DNA from: Myxocyprinus asiaticus
Lineage: Eukaryota; Chordata; Actinopteri; Cypriniformes; Catostomidae
Reading direction: 5' to 3'
NCBI RefSeq assembly: GCF_019703515.2
Contig: NC_059365.1
Location: 41,188,501-41,252,500, forward strand
Length of the DNA stretch: 64,000 nucleotides
Part shown: positions 33,890-44,836 of the stretch, in pieces
Layout: every line of letters begins with the position of its first letter
How positions within the stretch are numbered: the first letter of the stretch is position 1
Notes under the pieces: model-generated
Seen by the model: only the letters and a program-made list of their open reading frames with translations
Told to the model about the DNA's origin: nothing
The model's database searches: none
Translations under genes and position numbers: made by a program

Positions 33890-34312
33890 TCAATACTGAA
33901 GTCTTTTTTTTACTATCAATCTCCACTTTCACACTCTTCTTTTGTTTTTGGCGATTTGCATTCTTCATACATATCGTCACATACTGGGCAGCGAGGAGAA
34001 TTTATAGTAAAAAAGGACTTAAATCAAATCTGTTTCTCACCCACACCTATCATATAGTTTCTGAAGATATATATTTAACCACTAGAGTAAAATGGATTAC
34101 TTTTATGCTGACTTTATGTGCATTTTGGAGCTTCAAAATTGTGGTACCGATTCACTTGCATTGTGAGGATCTACAGAGCTGAAATATTCTTCTAAAAATC
34201 TTAATTTGCGTTCAGCAGAAAAAAGAAAGTCATACTCATCTGGAATGGCATGAGGGTGAGTAAATGGTGAGAGAATTATCATTTTTTTGGGTGAACTATC
34301 CCTTTAAACACA
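33890..34312 (-). repeat. Cyprinid interspersed repeat (family D), copy 2
   Basis: Reverse copy of 19843-20300, ending 'gggtgaactatcccttta'. The plus-strand frame at 33770-34057 runs into it and is not a gene. Confidence 0.75.
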
Positions 34313-35100
34313 CAGAGTAGATGTTTATACTCTTCAGAAAGTCAACCTACAAATGGCTTACTTATAGTTGTCTCTGCATATTCAACTGGAATAGGAGAAA
34401 TATTTTAACATCACAGAAATTACACATTTCACCTTGAACTTCAAAATCAGGCTATTATATCAATCTACATTGCATATGTAGAAGATGACACCAAGAAAAA
34501 GGCTGTGCAGCGATCTATAAAGAAGCTTGTTAATTATTCAGGAGTTTGAAATTAAACAGAGGATGTGCTCTTCTTTTCATTACAAGCAGAGGTAATTACT
34601 GCAGAGCGCTGTCTTCATTGTCCAATAAAAGCTGTAACATAGTTAGAGATGATTCCTAAATGTAATTGCAAAAAAAAAAAAAAAAAAAAGTATCCCTCTA
34701 TATACAAATATAGGTTATTACAGCAAGGAAATCTTCATGATCTTCTTTCCTACATCACTATTTAAAATGATTTCAGAAATACAATTACCTTGGAAAAAAT
34801 CTCATACTATTGCTCTTGTGGTATTGCTCATACTAACACAAGCTGTACATTTTGTACTCCTATAAATGACAGTATGTATGCACAGTTTAAATCTACAGTA
34901 TATTGTTGCATCAGTGATCATATGACAGCTGGATGTGTTTTGATATTCCATCTTTCGCTTATTTCGTTTAGTACTCGCTGTTTCTCTTGCAGATTGGTAA
35001 CTCTAATCAGTATGTCAAGCTGCTTGTGAGTGTGTGTGAAGCATTGTTTCATCACCGTGTGCATGTGTGTGTTGTTGTGTGTGTATGAAATGTGTCTGAC
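34313..35100. other. Unique-looking island, possible conserved non-coding DNA
   Basis: 34490-34660 has single-copy character with ATTA/TAAT cores ('cttgttaattattcagg', 'gaggtaattactgcagag', 'ccaataaaagctg'), followed by an A21 run. Function unknown. Confidence 0.35.
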
Positions 35101-35235
35101 CTGATATTTCTGTCCGTTTGCAGTCTCTACATCACCAGAAGAAAGGCAGGAGTTGCTACCAGATGTTTAAACAAACACATCAACCAACTGCACATAACTC
35201 ACATCCAGTTAGTGCGTGCTGTCAAGGGTTCGAGG

Positions 35236-35280
35236 GGAAGTGGGGGGGGGGGGTGGGGGGTTGGGGGGGGGGGTTGCGTC
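35236..35280. repeat. Poly-G tract, quadruplex-prone
   Basis: Runs of 13, 6 and 11 G in 45 bp, separated by T-containing spacers. Such sequence can form a G-quadruplex and is also prone to assembly error. Confidence 0.9.
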
Positions 35281-35505
35281 CTCATCTCTTCACCTTTTTT
35301 CTCCTCTCTCCTCATTCTGCGCTCCATCCTTCCCTTCACACACTTCAGGGGAATGAAAACAGGATGGGAGAGACAGAGTCGAATCCATCGCTGTGTGTAT
35401 TTAATTGTAATCAGTGAACACATTTGTCCATGTTACCGACTCTCTGTCCCAGGTGTGTTGAATAAGAAGTGGAAGGGTGGCTAGAGATAAAGAGTTTCTT
35501 GGGGG

Positions 35506-35563
35506 ATTGTGTGTTTGTGTGTGTGTGTGTGTGCGTGTGTGTGTGTGTGTGTGTGTATGTGTT
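35506..35563. repeat. (GT)n microsatellite
   Basis: About 27 GT units with two interruptions. Confidence 0.95.
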
Positions 35564-35589
35564 GAGAGATGCAGGGCTGTGCTCATAAT

Positions 35590-36164
35590 AAGCATGTGCA
35601 GGGGAGTTCTTGAAGACTCTGGGGGGCAGAGGTTAAGAGTTTGTAGGTCATAAGATTACTGCATTTTACTCTCCTTTTGCCTCATCTCTCTCTAAAAGCT
35701 CTCAACGGCGCCCTTATGAAAGTCATTTGTTTCTGCCGGGCCTCCTGATCCAGCCTGGCTCTCCCTGTTTATAAACATATATACTGTACACACATACACC
35801 TATACACTCATGTTTAAGCAGCTACTTTGAAACTGTAGCAAAAAGCTATTTATAATTTAAAGTAGTTAAAATACATTAAAACTACCCTTGTGAAAAAGTG
35901 ATCACCAACACTACAATATGACTTGAGTGGTTGAATCAATGTCTTCTGAAATGATACGATCAGTTTTGGGTGAGAAACAGAGCATAAAAGCATTACAAAA
36001 ACGCTTCTCTTCCACACAGATCTCCTATGATGGTTCATGAGAGTAGCTCGTTCACTCGTCCTTGCACTTGGCGCATGCACTCCCGCATGTTCACGCAAAA
36101 ACTGATGTGTGCACACAACTGGAAGTTCTCGAATCAACATGCGACAAGCGTGAACAAGCTTCTC
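35590..36164. other. No gene recognised; single-copy and repeat fragments
   Basis: 35600-35775 is of balanced composition. 35925-35995 is a reverse fragment of family D. Confidence 0.35.
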
Positions 36165-36497
36165 TCATTTTCCTTTCATACTACTGAAAAATGTAGTTAA
36201 GTTTGTATGATTGCTACTTTTACTTGGTCCACCACAAACTTCATTAACTGCTATATCCCTTAAAGACATTTGTGAAATTTCGTCTAGTGTGTTTGCTCCT
36301 CCACTTAAACAATTGCCTAATCTAACCTGGTCTAAACCTGGTATCATGTCACAATACCTACATTTTTGCAAAATAATTTTTACGTGGCTCATTGTATCGT
36401 GACGGTTTCCTGGTGAAACAAACACTGGAGGCACTACACTTTCACATATATCACGAGTGAAACAGCAGATTATAAGTTCATAAACATTTTTCACCAT
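36165..36497 (-). CDS. Unidentified 110-codon open frame, possible exon or retrocopy fragment
   Basis: I do not recognise this protein. The frame runs ATG to TGA on the minus strand with a natural amino-acid composition and no low complexity, unlike most frames here. Visible features: a Cys-x-x-Cys pair in LQKCRYCDMI (about residue 50), a central acidic helix-like stretch TLDEISQMSLRDIAV, and a C-terminus TNLTTFFSSMKGK that resembles the hydrophobic part of a PCNA-interacting peptide but has His where Gln is usual. No promoter or clear splice sites were found. It could be a fragment of a transposon protein, a retrocopy or chance. The family F repeat lies about 60 bp beyond its start codon. 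Confidence 0.2.
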   Translation of the reverse strand: MVKNVYELIICCFTRDICESVVPPVFVSPGNRHDTMSHVKIILQKCRYCDMIPGLDQVRLGNCLSGGANTLDEISQMSLRDIAVNEVCGGPSKSSNHTNLTTFFSSMKGK

Positions 36498-36555
36498 GTT
36501 CCTTACACAGTGCTATCTTATGACATAGAAACACAGTTTCTATAGTGCATGACTT

Positions 36556-36975
36556 GACATTTTAACGTTTGCATTATAACCAACTACATTTACAAGCTTG
36601 TTCAAGTGCTCCACTGATAAAATGGTAGCTCAACAGATAAAGCGCTGTACTTGCAATGTAAATGACGGGTACGAGTCCTGAAGAGCATGCGAGCTGACAA
36701 GTGAGCTGAAAGTGTCACAGAAGCACCATAAAATGATGTGGTTGCTTCAGCAATTGCATTTTTTTATCTCACATTTGCTTTTATGACACTATCGGTTAGG
36801 TTTAGGCTTAAGGTTTAGGGTAGGAAGGTAGGTTTTGCTGATTTAAAACTCGATAGATCATTAAACTTAAAAGCCTCATCTGTTTGGGAGAGTACTTAAT
36901 TCACTTTTAGTGCCACACAGTGGATATTTTACCTCAGAACTGCCACGTAATATGTATGGAATTCATCATCCCTCC
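36556..36975 (+). repeat. tRNA-like containing repeat (family F), copy 2
   Basis: Forward copy of the family at 32733-33105. Box A-like 'ggtagctcaacagataaagc' at about 36624-36643 and box B-like 'gggtacgagtcct' at 36667-36679, then 'gaagagcatgcgagctga' and a 'ggttaggtttaggcttaagg' patch. Confidence 0.65.
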
Positions 36976-37079
36976 TTGCTGGACCACGAATGGACACTGA
37001 AGCAGTGGACAATGTGTCTTTCCTGAACAACTGATGCCACTAAATCACAATAATGTTCAAGAATGTTAGATATGTATTG

Positions 37080-37780
37080 CATTACCCGCTCATGTGTTTT
37101 CTCTGTTAACGGCAAAGCACGCAGGGCGAAGAGGAGGAGCAATAATTATTATCGTATGTCTCCGCACGTCAACAGATGCAGCCGGGCTGAGGCCAACATC
37201 AACGATGCTCTAATGTGAGTCTGCATGACAGCGTGAATTACATTGGCCCCTTGGTATGTGTAAAAGATGTCCCCCAGACATCTGAAGTTCAAACGTTGTC
37301 CAGCATTGTCGCTCCTACGGGTGCTGAAATGCGATTGGCAGAGGAGGGCCGGGGCGCGGGAGTGGAGAGGGGTTGGGGGGGATTGGGTGCAGAGGTAAAC
37401 CAGATGTTTTTTACCAAAGAGAGAAAAATAAAAGCTGTTCCTCCTGTTGTCTTTTGTTTGTGAGATATTTCCTCCATTTCAGAGATGGGTGAAGTGCTTC
37501 TCATTTTTGAGGTGGAGAATGGGAGCTTGTTGAAACAAGATAAGGGTTTTGCATGATGGACAAAATGCAGAAAACCCATTTCTTTTATGGGTATTGGTTG
37601 ACACAAAACCATTAGCAAAGTCCATTTTTTATTATTATTATCAACATCATTTGAGTGAGTGTTCCATTTAATGTTATCAGCCTATTTGTTTAATCCTTAT
37701 GGAAATTAACATTGATTTTACTATAGTAATATGAAGTATGGTTGCATTTGACATCACAAGCAGTGACTAACCTGATGATT
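37080..37780. other. Unique-looking island
   Basis: 37095-37260 has balanced composition ('gcaataattattatcg', 'gtgaattacattggcccctt') and may be conserved non-coding sequence. 37330-37390 is G-rich. The frame 37289-37618 (minus) has no domain signs. Confidence 0.3.
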
Positions 37781-37958
37781 TCAGATCTCAGATGAACACA
37801 GTTACCTTTCACGTTGATCACTTCAACGCTGTCTGTAGCTGACAATAGGGGAACTCCACCCAAGTGTGATGATCTGTGAAGCCTGTATGGAATCACGACA
37901 GTCTCATTGGCAGATGGCGCTTGCTGCTCCGCCCCTTATGCACGCATCATCGCGAGCA

Positions 37959-37966
37959 TATAAATA
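37959..37966 (+). promoter_or_regulatory. TATA-like box
   Basis: TATAAATA follows the left terminal repeat of the probable DIRS remnant at a position comparable to the 'gggtataaaagg' at 54022-54033 in the certain DIRS copy. Activity not demonstrated. Confidence 0.35.
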
Positions 37967-38334
37967 AGAGCACAGCACTATTTAATCAGATTTTGTCTCT
38001 TTAGGGTCGCGATTTAATCTCTTGTACTCCGCAAGCCTGACTCATTGCTTCGTCCTCTGAACTGGCACTCCTGAACAGCGAATATTTTCTTTTCCCTGTT
38101 GTGCCTCTGATGATCAGTGTATCATTCTGTGTATTGCAGTTGTATCTATTGTGTGTGTTTCTTCTAGAAAAGAAACTAAATGAGCCTTTGTTTAACAGCA
38201 TCTTTTTCAAGATTGCCTTTGGCAAATGTTTCTCTTCGTGTGAATGATATATATCCCTCTTTCCAGTGGGCATGAGCGCTACTTTGTCTTCCTGAGTCAG
38301 GCCCATTTGGAAACTGCATGTGAATGTACTCCAT

Positions 38335-38945
38335 TTTTTGACAGTCCAAAATGCATATTTAGGATGCATCAAAATAATCCACTCCGGTCGACAAATAAAG
38401 TTCTTCTGAACCCAAACAATTGATTATTTTTAGAAACAAAACAATACTTATATACTTTTTAACTACAAATGTTCACTTCCGTACATCTCTGTGACCTGCG
38501 CTTACGAGAGGGTTGATGTAAGCAAGGTCGTTTATAAGGTCACGCGTCATCTGGAGGAGGAGTCAGGAAGCACGTTATTGTTTACATTGTTTTGTTTTTT
38601 TTATTATTATTTGGAAATGTTTTTTTTTTTTTTTTTATATATTGTTTTGAAATTTTTTTGGACTGTTTTGATTTGTGAATGGCACAAGTTTCTCTTGTAA
38701 ACAATGATGCGCTTCCTGACTCCTCCACGTGACGCTTGACCTTACCAACGAGCTTACGTCATCCCTCTCATGACTGCACGTCACAGAGATGTACGGAAGC
38801 AAACATTTATAGTTAAAAAGTTTATAAGTATTGTTTTGTTTCTCAAAATAATAAATTGTTTGTGTTCAGAAGAACTTTATTTGTCGACTGGAGTCGTGTG
38901 GATTATTTTGATGCACCCTAAATATGCATTTTGGACTGTCAAAAA
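38335..38945. mobile_element. 610-bp foldback element (arms about 250 bp)
   Basis: 38335-38585 and 38697-38945 are complementary through most of their length: ends 'tttttgacagtccaaaatg', inner blocks 'gacaaataaagttcttctga' and 'ctgactcctcca'. A 111-bp T-rich loop lies between. No target duplication was found. It sits inside the probable DIRS remnant. Confidence 0.8.
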
Positions 38946-39034
38946 CTAGAGGACATTTACTTGCAATGTTAAATGAGGAGGCCATAAATGAAATCCTGTA
39001 AGTCTTCAATTCTGTTTTGATGAAGAAAGAAACA

Positions 39035-39103
39035 TCTTGGATGGCCTGAGGGTGAGTAAATTATCAGCAAATTTTAATTTTTGGGTGAACTATTCCTTTA
39101 AGG
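39035..39103 (-). repeat. Fragment of family D
   Basis: 'cctgagggtgagtaaatta' and 'tttttgggtgaactattcc' are the reversed end of the family D repeat. Confidence 0.7.
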
Positions 39104-39286
39104 GCCTGAGCACCCAGCTCTATATGCCAGTGAGAGTGACGTGATTCCATATGGGCTTCAGAGATTGTCACTCCTGGGAGGAGTTCCCATAGCATTGGCT
39201 ACTAATGCAGCATCCTGTTCCCTGAACTAAAGTTACAGTCATAACTGAGATGTTTTTTGAATACGTTTAGGCATTTACAATTTTTT

Positions 39287-39850
39287 GTAGTTCAGTAATG
39301 CCAGATCTCGGAAAGATTTAGCATGTGAATGTGGGTATGACAGGATATTGATAGGATATTAGTCTTGGCCGACTAGATCTGCTACTCTGCTGCTGCTGTT
39401 GCTGCTGCTGCCGCAGAGCAGACTTGCTACTGCTAGAAAAACACATACATACTGAGTTAGCATGTGGACATGCTGCTGCACAATGAGACAAATGCAAGAC
39501 ATGCTACATCGAGCATGTATTACATGCTGCTGCACAAATAGAATTAAACAATCCCTGTGTAGCAGATCTAGGCAGGGGAAGCTGGGGTGGAGGTGGGTTT
39601 CAGAGAAAAAACCCTTGCAACGTGCTGCAGAGAAATCATCTTAACTGCAAAACTGAGCCAATTTAAATAAAAGACAAGAAGAGAGGCGCAAGATGATTGG
39701 CAACCCAATGACAAGTCAGAGAACCAGTCAGCTTATGCCATGCGAGTTGGTTGGCTTAACATGTCACATGTGAGTGAGCTGATTGGCTAATAGATAACAA
39801 GTCAAAGAACCTATCAGCTTGCGCCACATAGAGTTGCATTGCTGAACTTT
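39287..39850 (+). repeat. Dispersed repeat A, uninterrupted copy
   Basis: Paralogue of 131-417 plus 2697-3030. The place matching the Tc1 insertion reads 'attaaacaatccctgtgtag' without an insert. CTG-rich patch at 39380-39415. Confidence 0.7.
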
Positions 39851-40720
39851 GGTCATTTATCAATGTATTGATGTGCAAGTAAACACACTCAGTGGTCCAG
39901 TCACAGCATTTAATAGCTCTCTGGAGACTATCGATGAATAACTACATAAAGTTTGATCTACTTCTCACGCAATGCTATTGTATGGATTTAGAAGACCTTT
40001 TACGATACACTTTGGTGCTTTTGTGTCCTTTTTGATCCATAAAAGTTCCAGTCTTCTTTGTAATTCCATGGAAAAAAATATAATCCAAAATTTTTACATT
40101 ACATTTACAGCATGTAATATGTAGTGGATTACATTTTAAGTTAAGTAACCCTCCTAAACCTGTTACCTATCCACATGCACAAATGTCTATAAACTCTATG
40201 CTTCCAAAACAGTGCAGTTGCCTGTAATCTGTCAGACCCTGTGACAGCAGGAAGAGAAGCCTTGATGAGTGTGCAGTGATGAAGCTGGAACTCTCAGGAA
40301 TGAAGAGAAAAATAAAACAGGCAACATTTATCACTCTAGGCCACAACACTGTCCCAGCACACATACCTCTGCCAAAGATCTCAGATGATGTCATCCACTC
40401 ATGCCAAACAGAGATTGATTTTTTTTGGATGCAGATCAAAATTATTTAAATTATAACATTTGGACAACAAGGAAAATGTTGCATGCTTTTTATCACTATG
40501 TGGTTTAAAATGTGATTTAAAAAACACTTTTGTCCATTACGGCCTACTGCAATTCATCACAGAGTGTGTTCAATTGACAATTGTCTTTTATTATTGGTTT
40601 GTTGGGTGTTTTTTAATTTAGTTTAGAAGTAAGCAAGCTGTAAGAAGACTAAAATAGGTTTTTATGAGGAAAAAATAGTTGTTGGATTTGCCAGTGTTTA
40701 CGAGGTTCATGGCATTATGT
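39851..40720. other. No gene recognised
   Basis: AT-rich sequence; 40167-40439 is an accidental frame without domain features. Confidence 0.4.
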
Positions 40721-40723
40721 CTT

Positions 40724-42377
40724 AAAGAGCCCATATTATGCTAATTTACAGGTTCGTAATTTTATTTTGGGGATCTACTAGAATAGGTTTACATGATTTA
40801 ATGTTCAAACAACACATTATTTTCTCATACTGTACATTGCTGCTCCCCTCTCTTCATACTCTGGCTGAAATGCTCTGATTTAGCTCCAGTCTCTTTAAAG
40901 CCTCCCTTTCCGAAAAGCCCAGTCTGCTCTGATTGGTCAGCTGGCCTAGTCTGTTGTGATTGGTCAACCGCATAGAGCATGTGTCGGAATTGTAACGCCC
41001 CTTACCATAACCGAGTTTCAGCTCCCAAGTCTTCCTGAGCAGCTCTGTAAACACTATTGTAACTATGGTAACAGTGGCATCAGGTTTTGCCATACCAGCT
41101 CTAGCCTGAATCCGATAATGAAAGTTTGGAAAAACAAGTTGATCGACCCGAACCACCTTCGCAAGCAGGACTTGAGCAGGACGTTTCACAGTGGTAAGTT
41201 TTATTTTTGTAGCTTTCTTACAAGTACACTGTTGATTATTGTGAACCTAACAAAGCTTCAAGTAAAAGACACGTAGTGCATCTAAGTTTGTCATCTTTTG
41301 CTGGAATGGGTGTAGCCAAACTTTTTTCGCCCGAGATATGAACGGAGAACAGAGCCTTACTCCTGGTTTGACATTACTGGAGGGGGTATTAGAGAGTTAG
41401 TGAGCAAGTTAGCCGTGGACTACCATGGATAGCGGCCGTAACATTACAGCTTTTAATTATATAATTATATAAGACTCTTGAGATAGACCATTTTGTTACA
41501 CAGTTTTAGGTAAATGCCGGCCCACAGCTAAATTGTAAACCCTTACCAAAACAATAACATTACATAGCAAGTTAGCCGAGCACTACCGTGGATTGCAGAT
41601 GTAAAATTACCATTTGTAAAAATACATTCATCTCCACGCTTGATCACTATTCATGATAATAAGAACGACAAACAATCTACATAATTCTACACAACTGTAG
41701 GTAAAAGTGGGCCTGCAGCTGATTAGCAAAACTATTTAAACACAATAAAATTAGCTAGCAGGTTAGCAGAGGCCTACAGCTGTGCACTGGGTGTACATCG
41801 TAGCTACAACACAAAACTCTGCATTTGAACTCTCAGTAGCTGATAAATCCACAAATAATCAAATATACTTACAGGTTGTGATACTGAAGTGCCAGATTGT
41901 ACCAACAAAGTTGGAACTGCACCATCTTTCAGGAGTAACCATCTTGAAAATCCGGCATGTGGTTGTACTGCTGAGGAATAGTGGTAAAAATAAATTTTAA
42001 CCACTGATTCTTCAATTCGTCTGCCTTTGGAAGTCCAAACAAAGAGGTTTTGCTTTCGCAGTGAAGAAAACAGCATCTTCTCGACATGGCAACAACACTA
42101 ACCCAACTAATCCTGGCGGGCGGGCCAAAGAAGCCTTTAGGCGGGCATTATGCAAATGTATTACATAGTAACATAGATACTTTACGGAAGAAATGGCTGG
42201 ACCACAAACCAGCCATTCCGTGTAGTTCATGAGCAGTGTTGTCTGTGGGAAAGAATAACTCCCTTTTGCATGGACTTTGTGCTTTGTAACTTTGCAGACC
42301 TTTTACATGCACAAAGAGCTATGTTACACACTAAAGGAAAGGTAAAATCCCAAAAAGCATAATAGAGCCTCTTTAAA
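40724..42377. mobile_element. TIR element with TTAA-like ends
   Basis: Left 'ttaaagagcccatattatgc' and complemented right 'ttaaagaggctctattatgc' are inverted repeats beginning at TTAA. Because the ends are palindromic at that point, TTAA could be duplication or element. The 1.65-kb interior has no transposase but includes 'ccagccatttcttccgtaaag' type sequence (reversed near 42180) known from abundant fish repeats, and a tandem array (41404-41790). Confidence 0.6.
41404..41790 (+). repeat. Degenerate tandem array inside the TIR element
   Basis: 'gcaagttagccg(t/a)g(g/c)actacc' recurs at 41404 and 41568 and, degenerate, at 41759. The 'acacagt/acaactgtaggtaaa' block recurs at 41499 and 41685. 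Period about 165-190 bp. Confidence 0.6.
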
Positions 42378-42532
42378 AGAGTTTTGCAGAAAACTCATGT
42401 TCTGTCTCATCTCTTTAAGCAGGCCTGTTCAACTGGTGGCATGTGGGCCAAATTCTGCCTGTTTGAAACTTTCAATGGCCCTCGTGAAGTTGTCATTTGT
42501 CTTAGGAGCTGTTCACATAAAACACATTTATA

Positions 42533-42575
42533 TTTTAGTATCAACTTGATACTGAAGTACTGGTACTTTTAGCAA
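42533..42575 (-). repeat. hAT end fragment
   Basis: 'ttagtatcaacttgatac...gtactggtacttt' resembles the complement of the left end of the hAT at 1421. Confidence 0.4.
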
Positions 42576-42712
42576 GATGATAAAACATTCAGAGGTTAAG
42601 CCCAACCCTAGCACCGCCCATGCTTAAGTAAATGACAGCAGATGCTTCAAGCTACGCATACTTGATTTCACACATCATTGCGTTCCGAAATGTGTAAAAG
42701 CACAATTCATTA

Positions 42713-42752
42713 CACACACACACACACACACAAAATAAATAAATAAATAAAT
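42713..42752. repeat. (CA)n and (AAAT)n microsatellites
   Basis: Ten CA units followed by five AAAT units. Confidence 0.9.
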
Positions 42753-43179
42753 ACGTGTGCCGTTCTCAGCATTGCCACAAGGGGAGCTATAGTGAGTATT
42801 ACTGTAACATAAACTTCTTCTGTGGTCAGTTTTCTCTTTCAGGTCAACTACCGTCATGGCAGAGCAACAGTCTGAAGAGAATCTTGCTGAGCAAGTTGGT
42901 TAAAGTTAATTGTAAACAAATTAATGGCACAGACATTTGAAGTTAACTCTTTTGCCCCCTTAAGTGCCAAGGGATATTACTGCCAGAGTAACCCAAAAAC
43001 TAACGTTAAGTATGAACAATAGGATTGCGTGCTTGCAATGCATTGGTCTAGCATTCACGTCTGCATTTGCGGACTTGTGCAGTATGTTTCTGACCTAATA
43101 AATATACTGTTCATTCTTTCAACAAACTCATGAAAGTTCTTTCAATAATTTACTAAGATGTGTTTCTCACAAACACTGT
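42753..43179. other. Unclassified; short exon-like stretch at 42856-42902
   Basis: A pyrimidine-rich tract ending 'ctctttcag' (about 42842) precedes ATG at 42856 and 15 codons (MAEQQSEENLAEQVG) ending in TAA. It looks like an acceptor site followed by a first coding segment but is too short to call a gene. Confidence 0.2.
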
Positions 43180-43711
43180 GGAACAGTTCAATGATGGGCA
43201 AGGAGGAGGCGGGAACTGGCTGAACAGTAAACATAAATTTTGATTGTAAACTTACAACAATTATAAACAAACACAGACACACATGCAACGCAGCCTCGTG
43301 CGTCTCTCTCTCTCTTGAACTGGTTCCTCCAGCTCCCCTTTATCTTGTGCTGTCCCCGGTCCTCAACTGCTCCTCCGCCCTCTGGTGGACACCAGCTCAC
43401 TCCACCCCAGTGGACGGCAGCGAGTCCTCCGGCCCCTGGCAGCCGGCATTAACCCCTCCGTCCCCTGTCAAATGGCCATGGCCTCTCCCCTGGCAGATGG
43501 CAGCGGCGAGGACTCCGTGACAGCGCATCCCTCCTCCCTCCTGGGTTTTGGCTCAACTGTAAAAGTTCAAGGATGGGCAAGGAGGAGGCGGGAACTGGCT
43601 GAACAGTAAATATAAATTTTTAATATCAAACTTAACTTAAAACAAACATTAACAAACAGACACACATGAAACGTGGCTGCATGTGTCTCTCTCTCTCTCT
43701 CTCAAACTGGA
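43180..43711 (-). mobile_element. Truncated TRIM copy with both LTR pieces
   Basis: LTR piece 43180-43342, internal minisatellite region 43345-43540, a primer-site-like stretch at about 43543-43556, and a second LTR piece 43557-43711. Both LTRs lose their outer parts: one is joined directly to internal sequence, the other to SINE sequence at a CT run. Confidence 0.75.
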
Positions 43712-43905
43712 GAGTGAGTGAGAACCACACATTATAGTGACCACGAGGCGGTTACCCCATGTGACTCTACACTCCCTAGCAACCGGGCCAATTTGGTTGC
43801 TTAGGAGACCTGTCTGGAGTCACTCAGCATGCCCTGGATTCCAACTCATGACTCCAGGGGTGGTAGTCAGCATGAATACTCGCTGAGCTACCCAGGCCCC
43901 CTAAA
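43712..43905 (-). mobile_element. Cyprinid tRNA-derived SINE (5' part)
   Basis: On the minus strand it starts 'gggggcctgggtagctcagc' (box A), has 'gagttggaatccaggg' (box B), then 'ctgagtgactccagacaggt', 'gcaaccaaattggcccgg' and 'ggtaaccgcctcgtggtc'. It stops where the 29.3-kb fragment's body would continue. tRNA gene-finding may call its head a pseudo-tRNA. Confidence 0.8.
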
Positions 43906-44099
43906 AAGCTTGTTCTTTTGTTGCCACTGACTGACAAAATCACTCACAATGATTTTATTTCCAGCTGTCATGAGGTTAATTTTTTGTGGACTATGATTTG
44001 ATGTTGTTTTTTGCCTCCAGTGTGTTAAGCTCATCCACTGACAACTTTTATATCACTTTTAGGTACAGTATGAGTGTGAAATACTTAAATTGGTAACCC

Positions 44100-44450
44100 T
44101 TTTCATAATGTTCCCTTTGTATATAAAGCCTGATGACCATTAAACCATCCTGAACTTTATGGACATATGTTTCTAATGTTGACAACTCCTTAATAAGTGC
44201 TTCACAGGTGTCCACTTTTCCAATTATATTTCTATAAGTTACTAATGTTAATTAAGTGTTATTAAGAATTTATAATGTGAGGTCAAAGGGTTCACAATTT
44301 GGCAGATATTTCAAAGAAAGTCAACATTTTAAGCATGTTTTTATAACTGCATATAATTAATTTATAATGCATTTGTAAATGAATTATTAGTAATGGATGA
44401 ACCACTTTTATAATCACTTTACAAATGGAACATTAATAAAGCAATAACAC
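44100..44450 (+). repeat. Family B repeat, copy facing right
   Basis: 44114-44290 is complementary to 47840-48005. 44335-44450 also matches 48370-48460 and the window start. Confidence 0.6.
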
Positions 44451-44768
44451 AAGAGTGCTGTTATGGCCGTATATCAGCATGGCTGTGATTTGGCCGTAGG
44501 CACGAGGCCACAGGTATTCACAGCTGTGCTGATATAATGACAAAACAGCATGATTGCGAGTGTGATATTGCTTTTATACAACAGTTAAGTTATCAAGTAA
44601 ATTAAAAGCTAAGGACTTATGTGTGGAACTTTCTTATGTCGCGGATCAGGATCTGCCCTTGTTGGTTCAAAAGATGAGCACAAGCCTCCGTTACTAATTC
44701 AGAAGCATTACTATAGAACTAGTAACAACAGTTTGGGCTGTTTCTAACAAGTTTTTGGAGAAACAAGG
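44451..44768. other. No gene recognised
   Basis: 44456-44530 has a near-palindromic 'gccgta' patch typical of repeat debris ('tatggccgtatatcagca'). Confidence 0.35.
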
Positions 44769-44783
44769 ATGTGTGTGTGTGTG

Positions 44784-44830
<47 letters not shown>

Positions 44831-44836
44831 GAGAAA
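44769..44836. repeat. (GT)n and (GA)n microsatellites
   Basis: Eight GT units then about 24 GA units. Confidence 0.95.

Larger units (their letters stand above)
37779..39249. mobile_element. Probable DIRS-type remnant with inverted terminal repeats
   Basis: 37779-37915 and 39113-39249 are imperfect complements: 'ggggaactccaccca' against 'tgggaggagttccca', and 'gtatggaatcacg' against 'cgtgattccatat'. The right edge reads 'gttccctgaactaaagttac', similar in layout to the 'gttccct...ggaggttac' edges of the certain DIRS copies. A TATA-like box follows the left repeat. No reverse transcriptase or recombinase remains. Assignment to DIRS is inference. Confidence 0.5.

Noticed and set aside
35092..35484. 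130-codon frame following an acceptor-like 'gtttgcag'
   Set aside because: Runs through the poly-G tract as Gly/Gly repeats; no recognised domain and no matching donor.
36615..36690. tRNA gene
   Set aside because: Box A and box B resemble tRNA but the stems do not close convincingly and the block is part of a repeat with another copy at 33 kb.
42856..42902. First coding exon (MAEQQSEENLAEQVG)
   Set aside because: Only 15 codons before TAA, no continuation found; reported as a low-confidence note only.
43840..43905. tRNA gene on the minus strand
   Set aside because: It is the head of a tRNA-derived SINE with the family's body following it.
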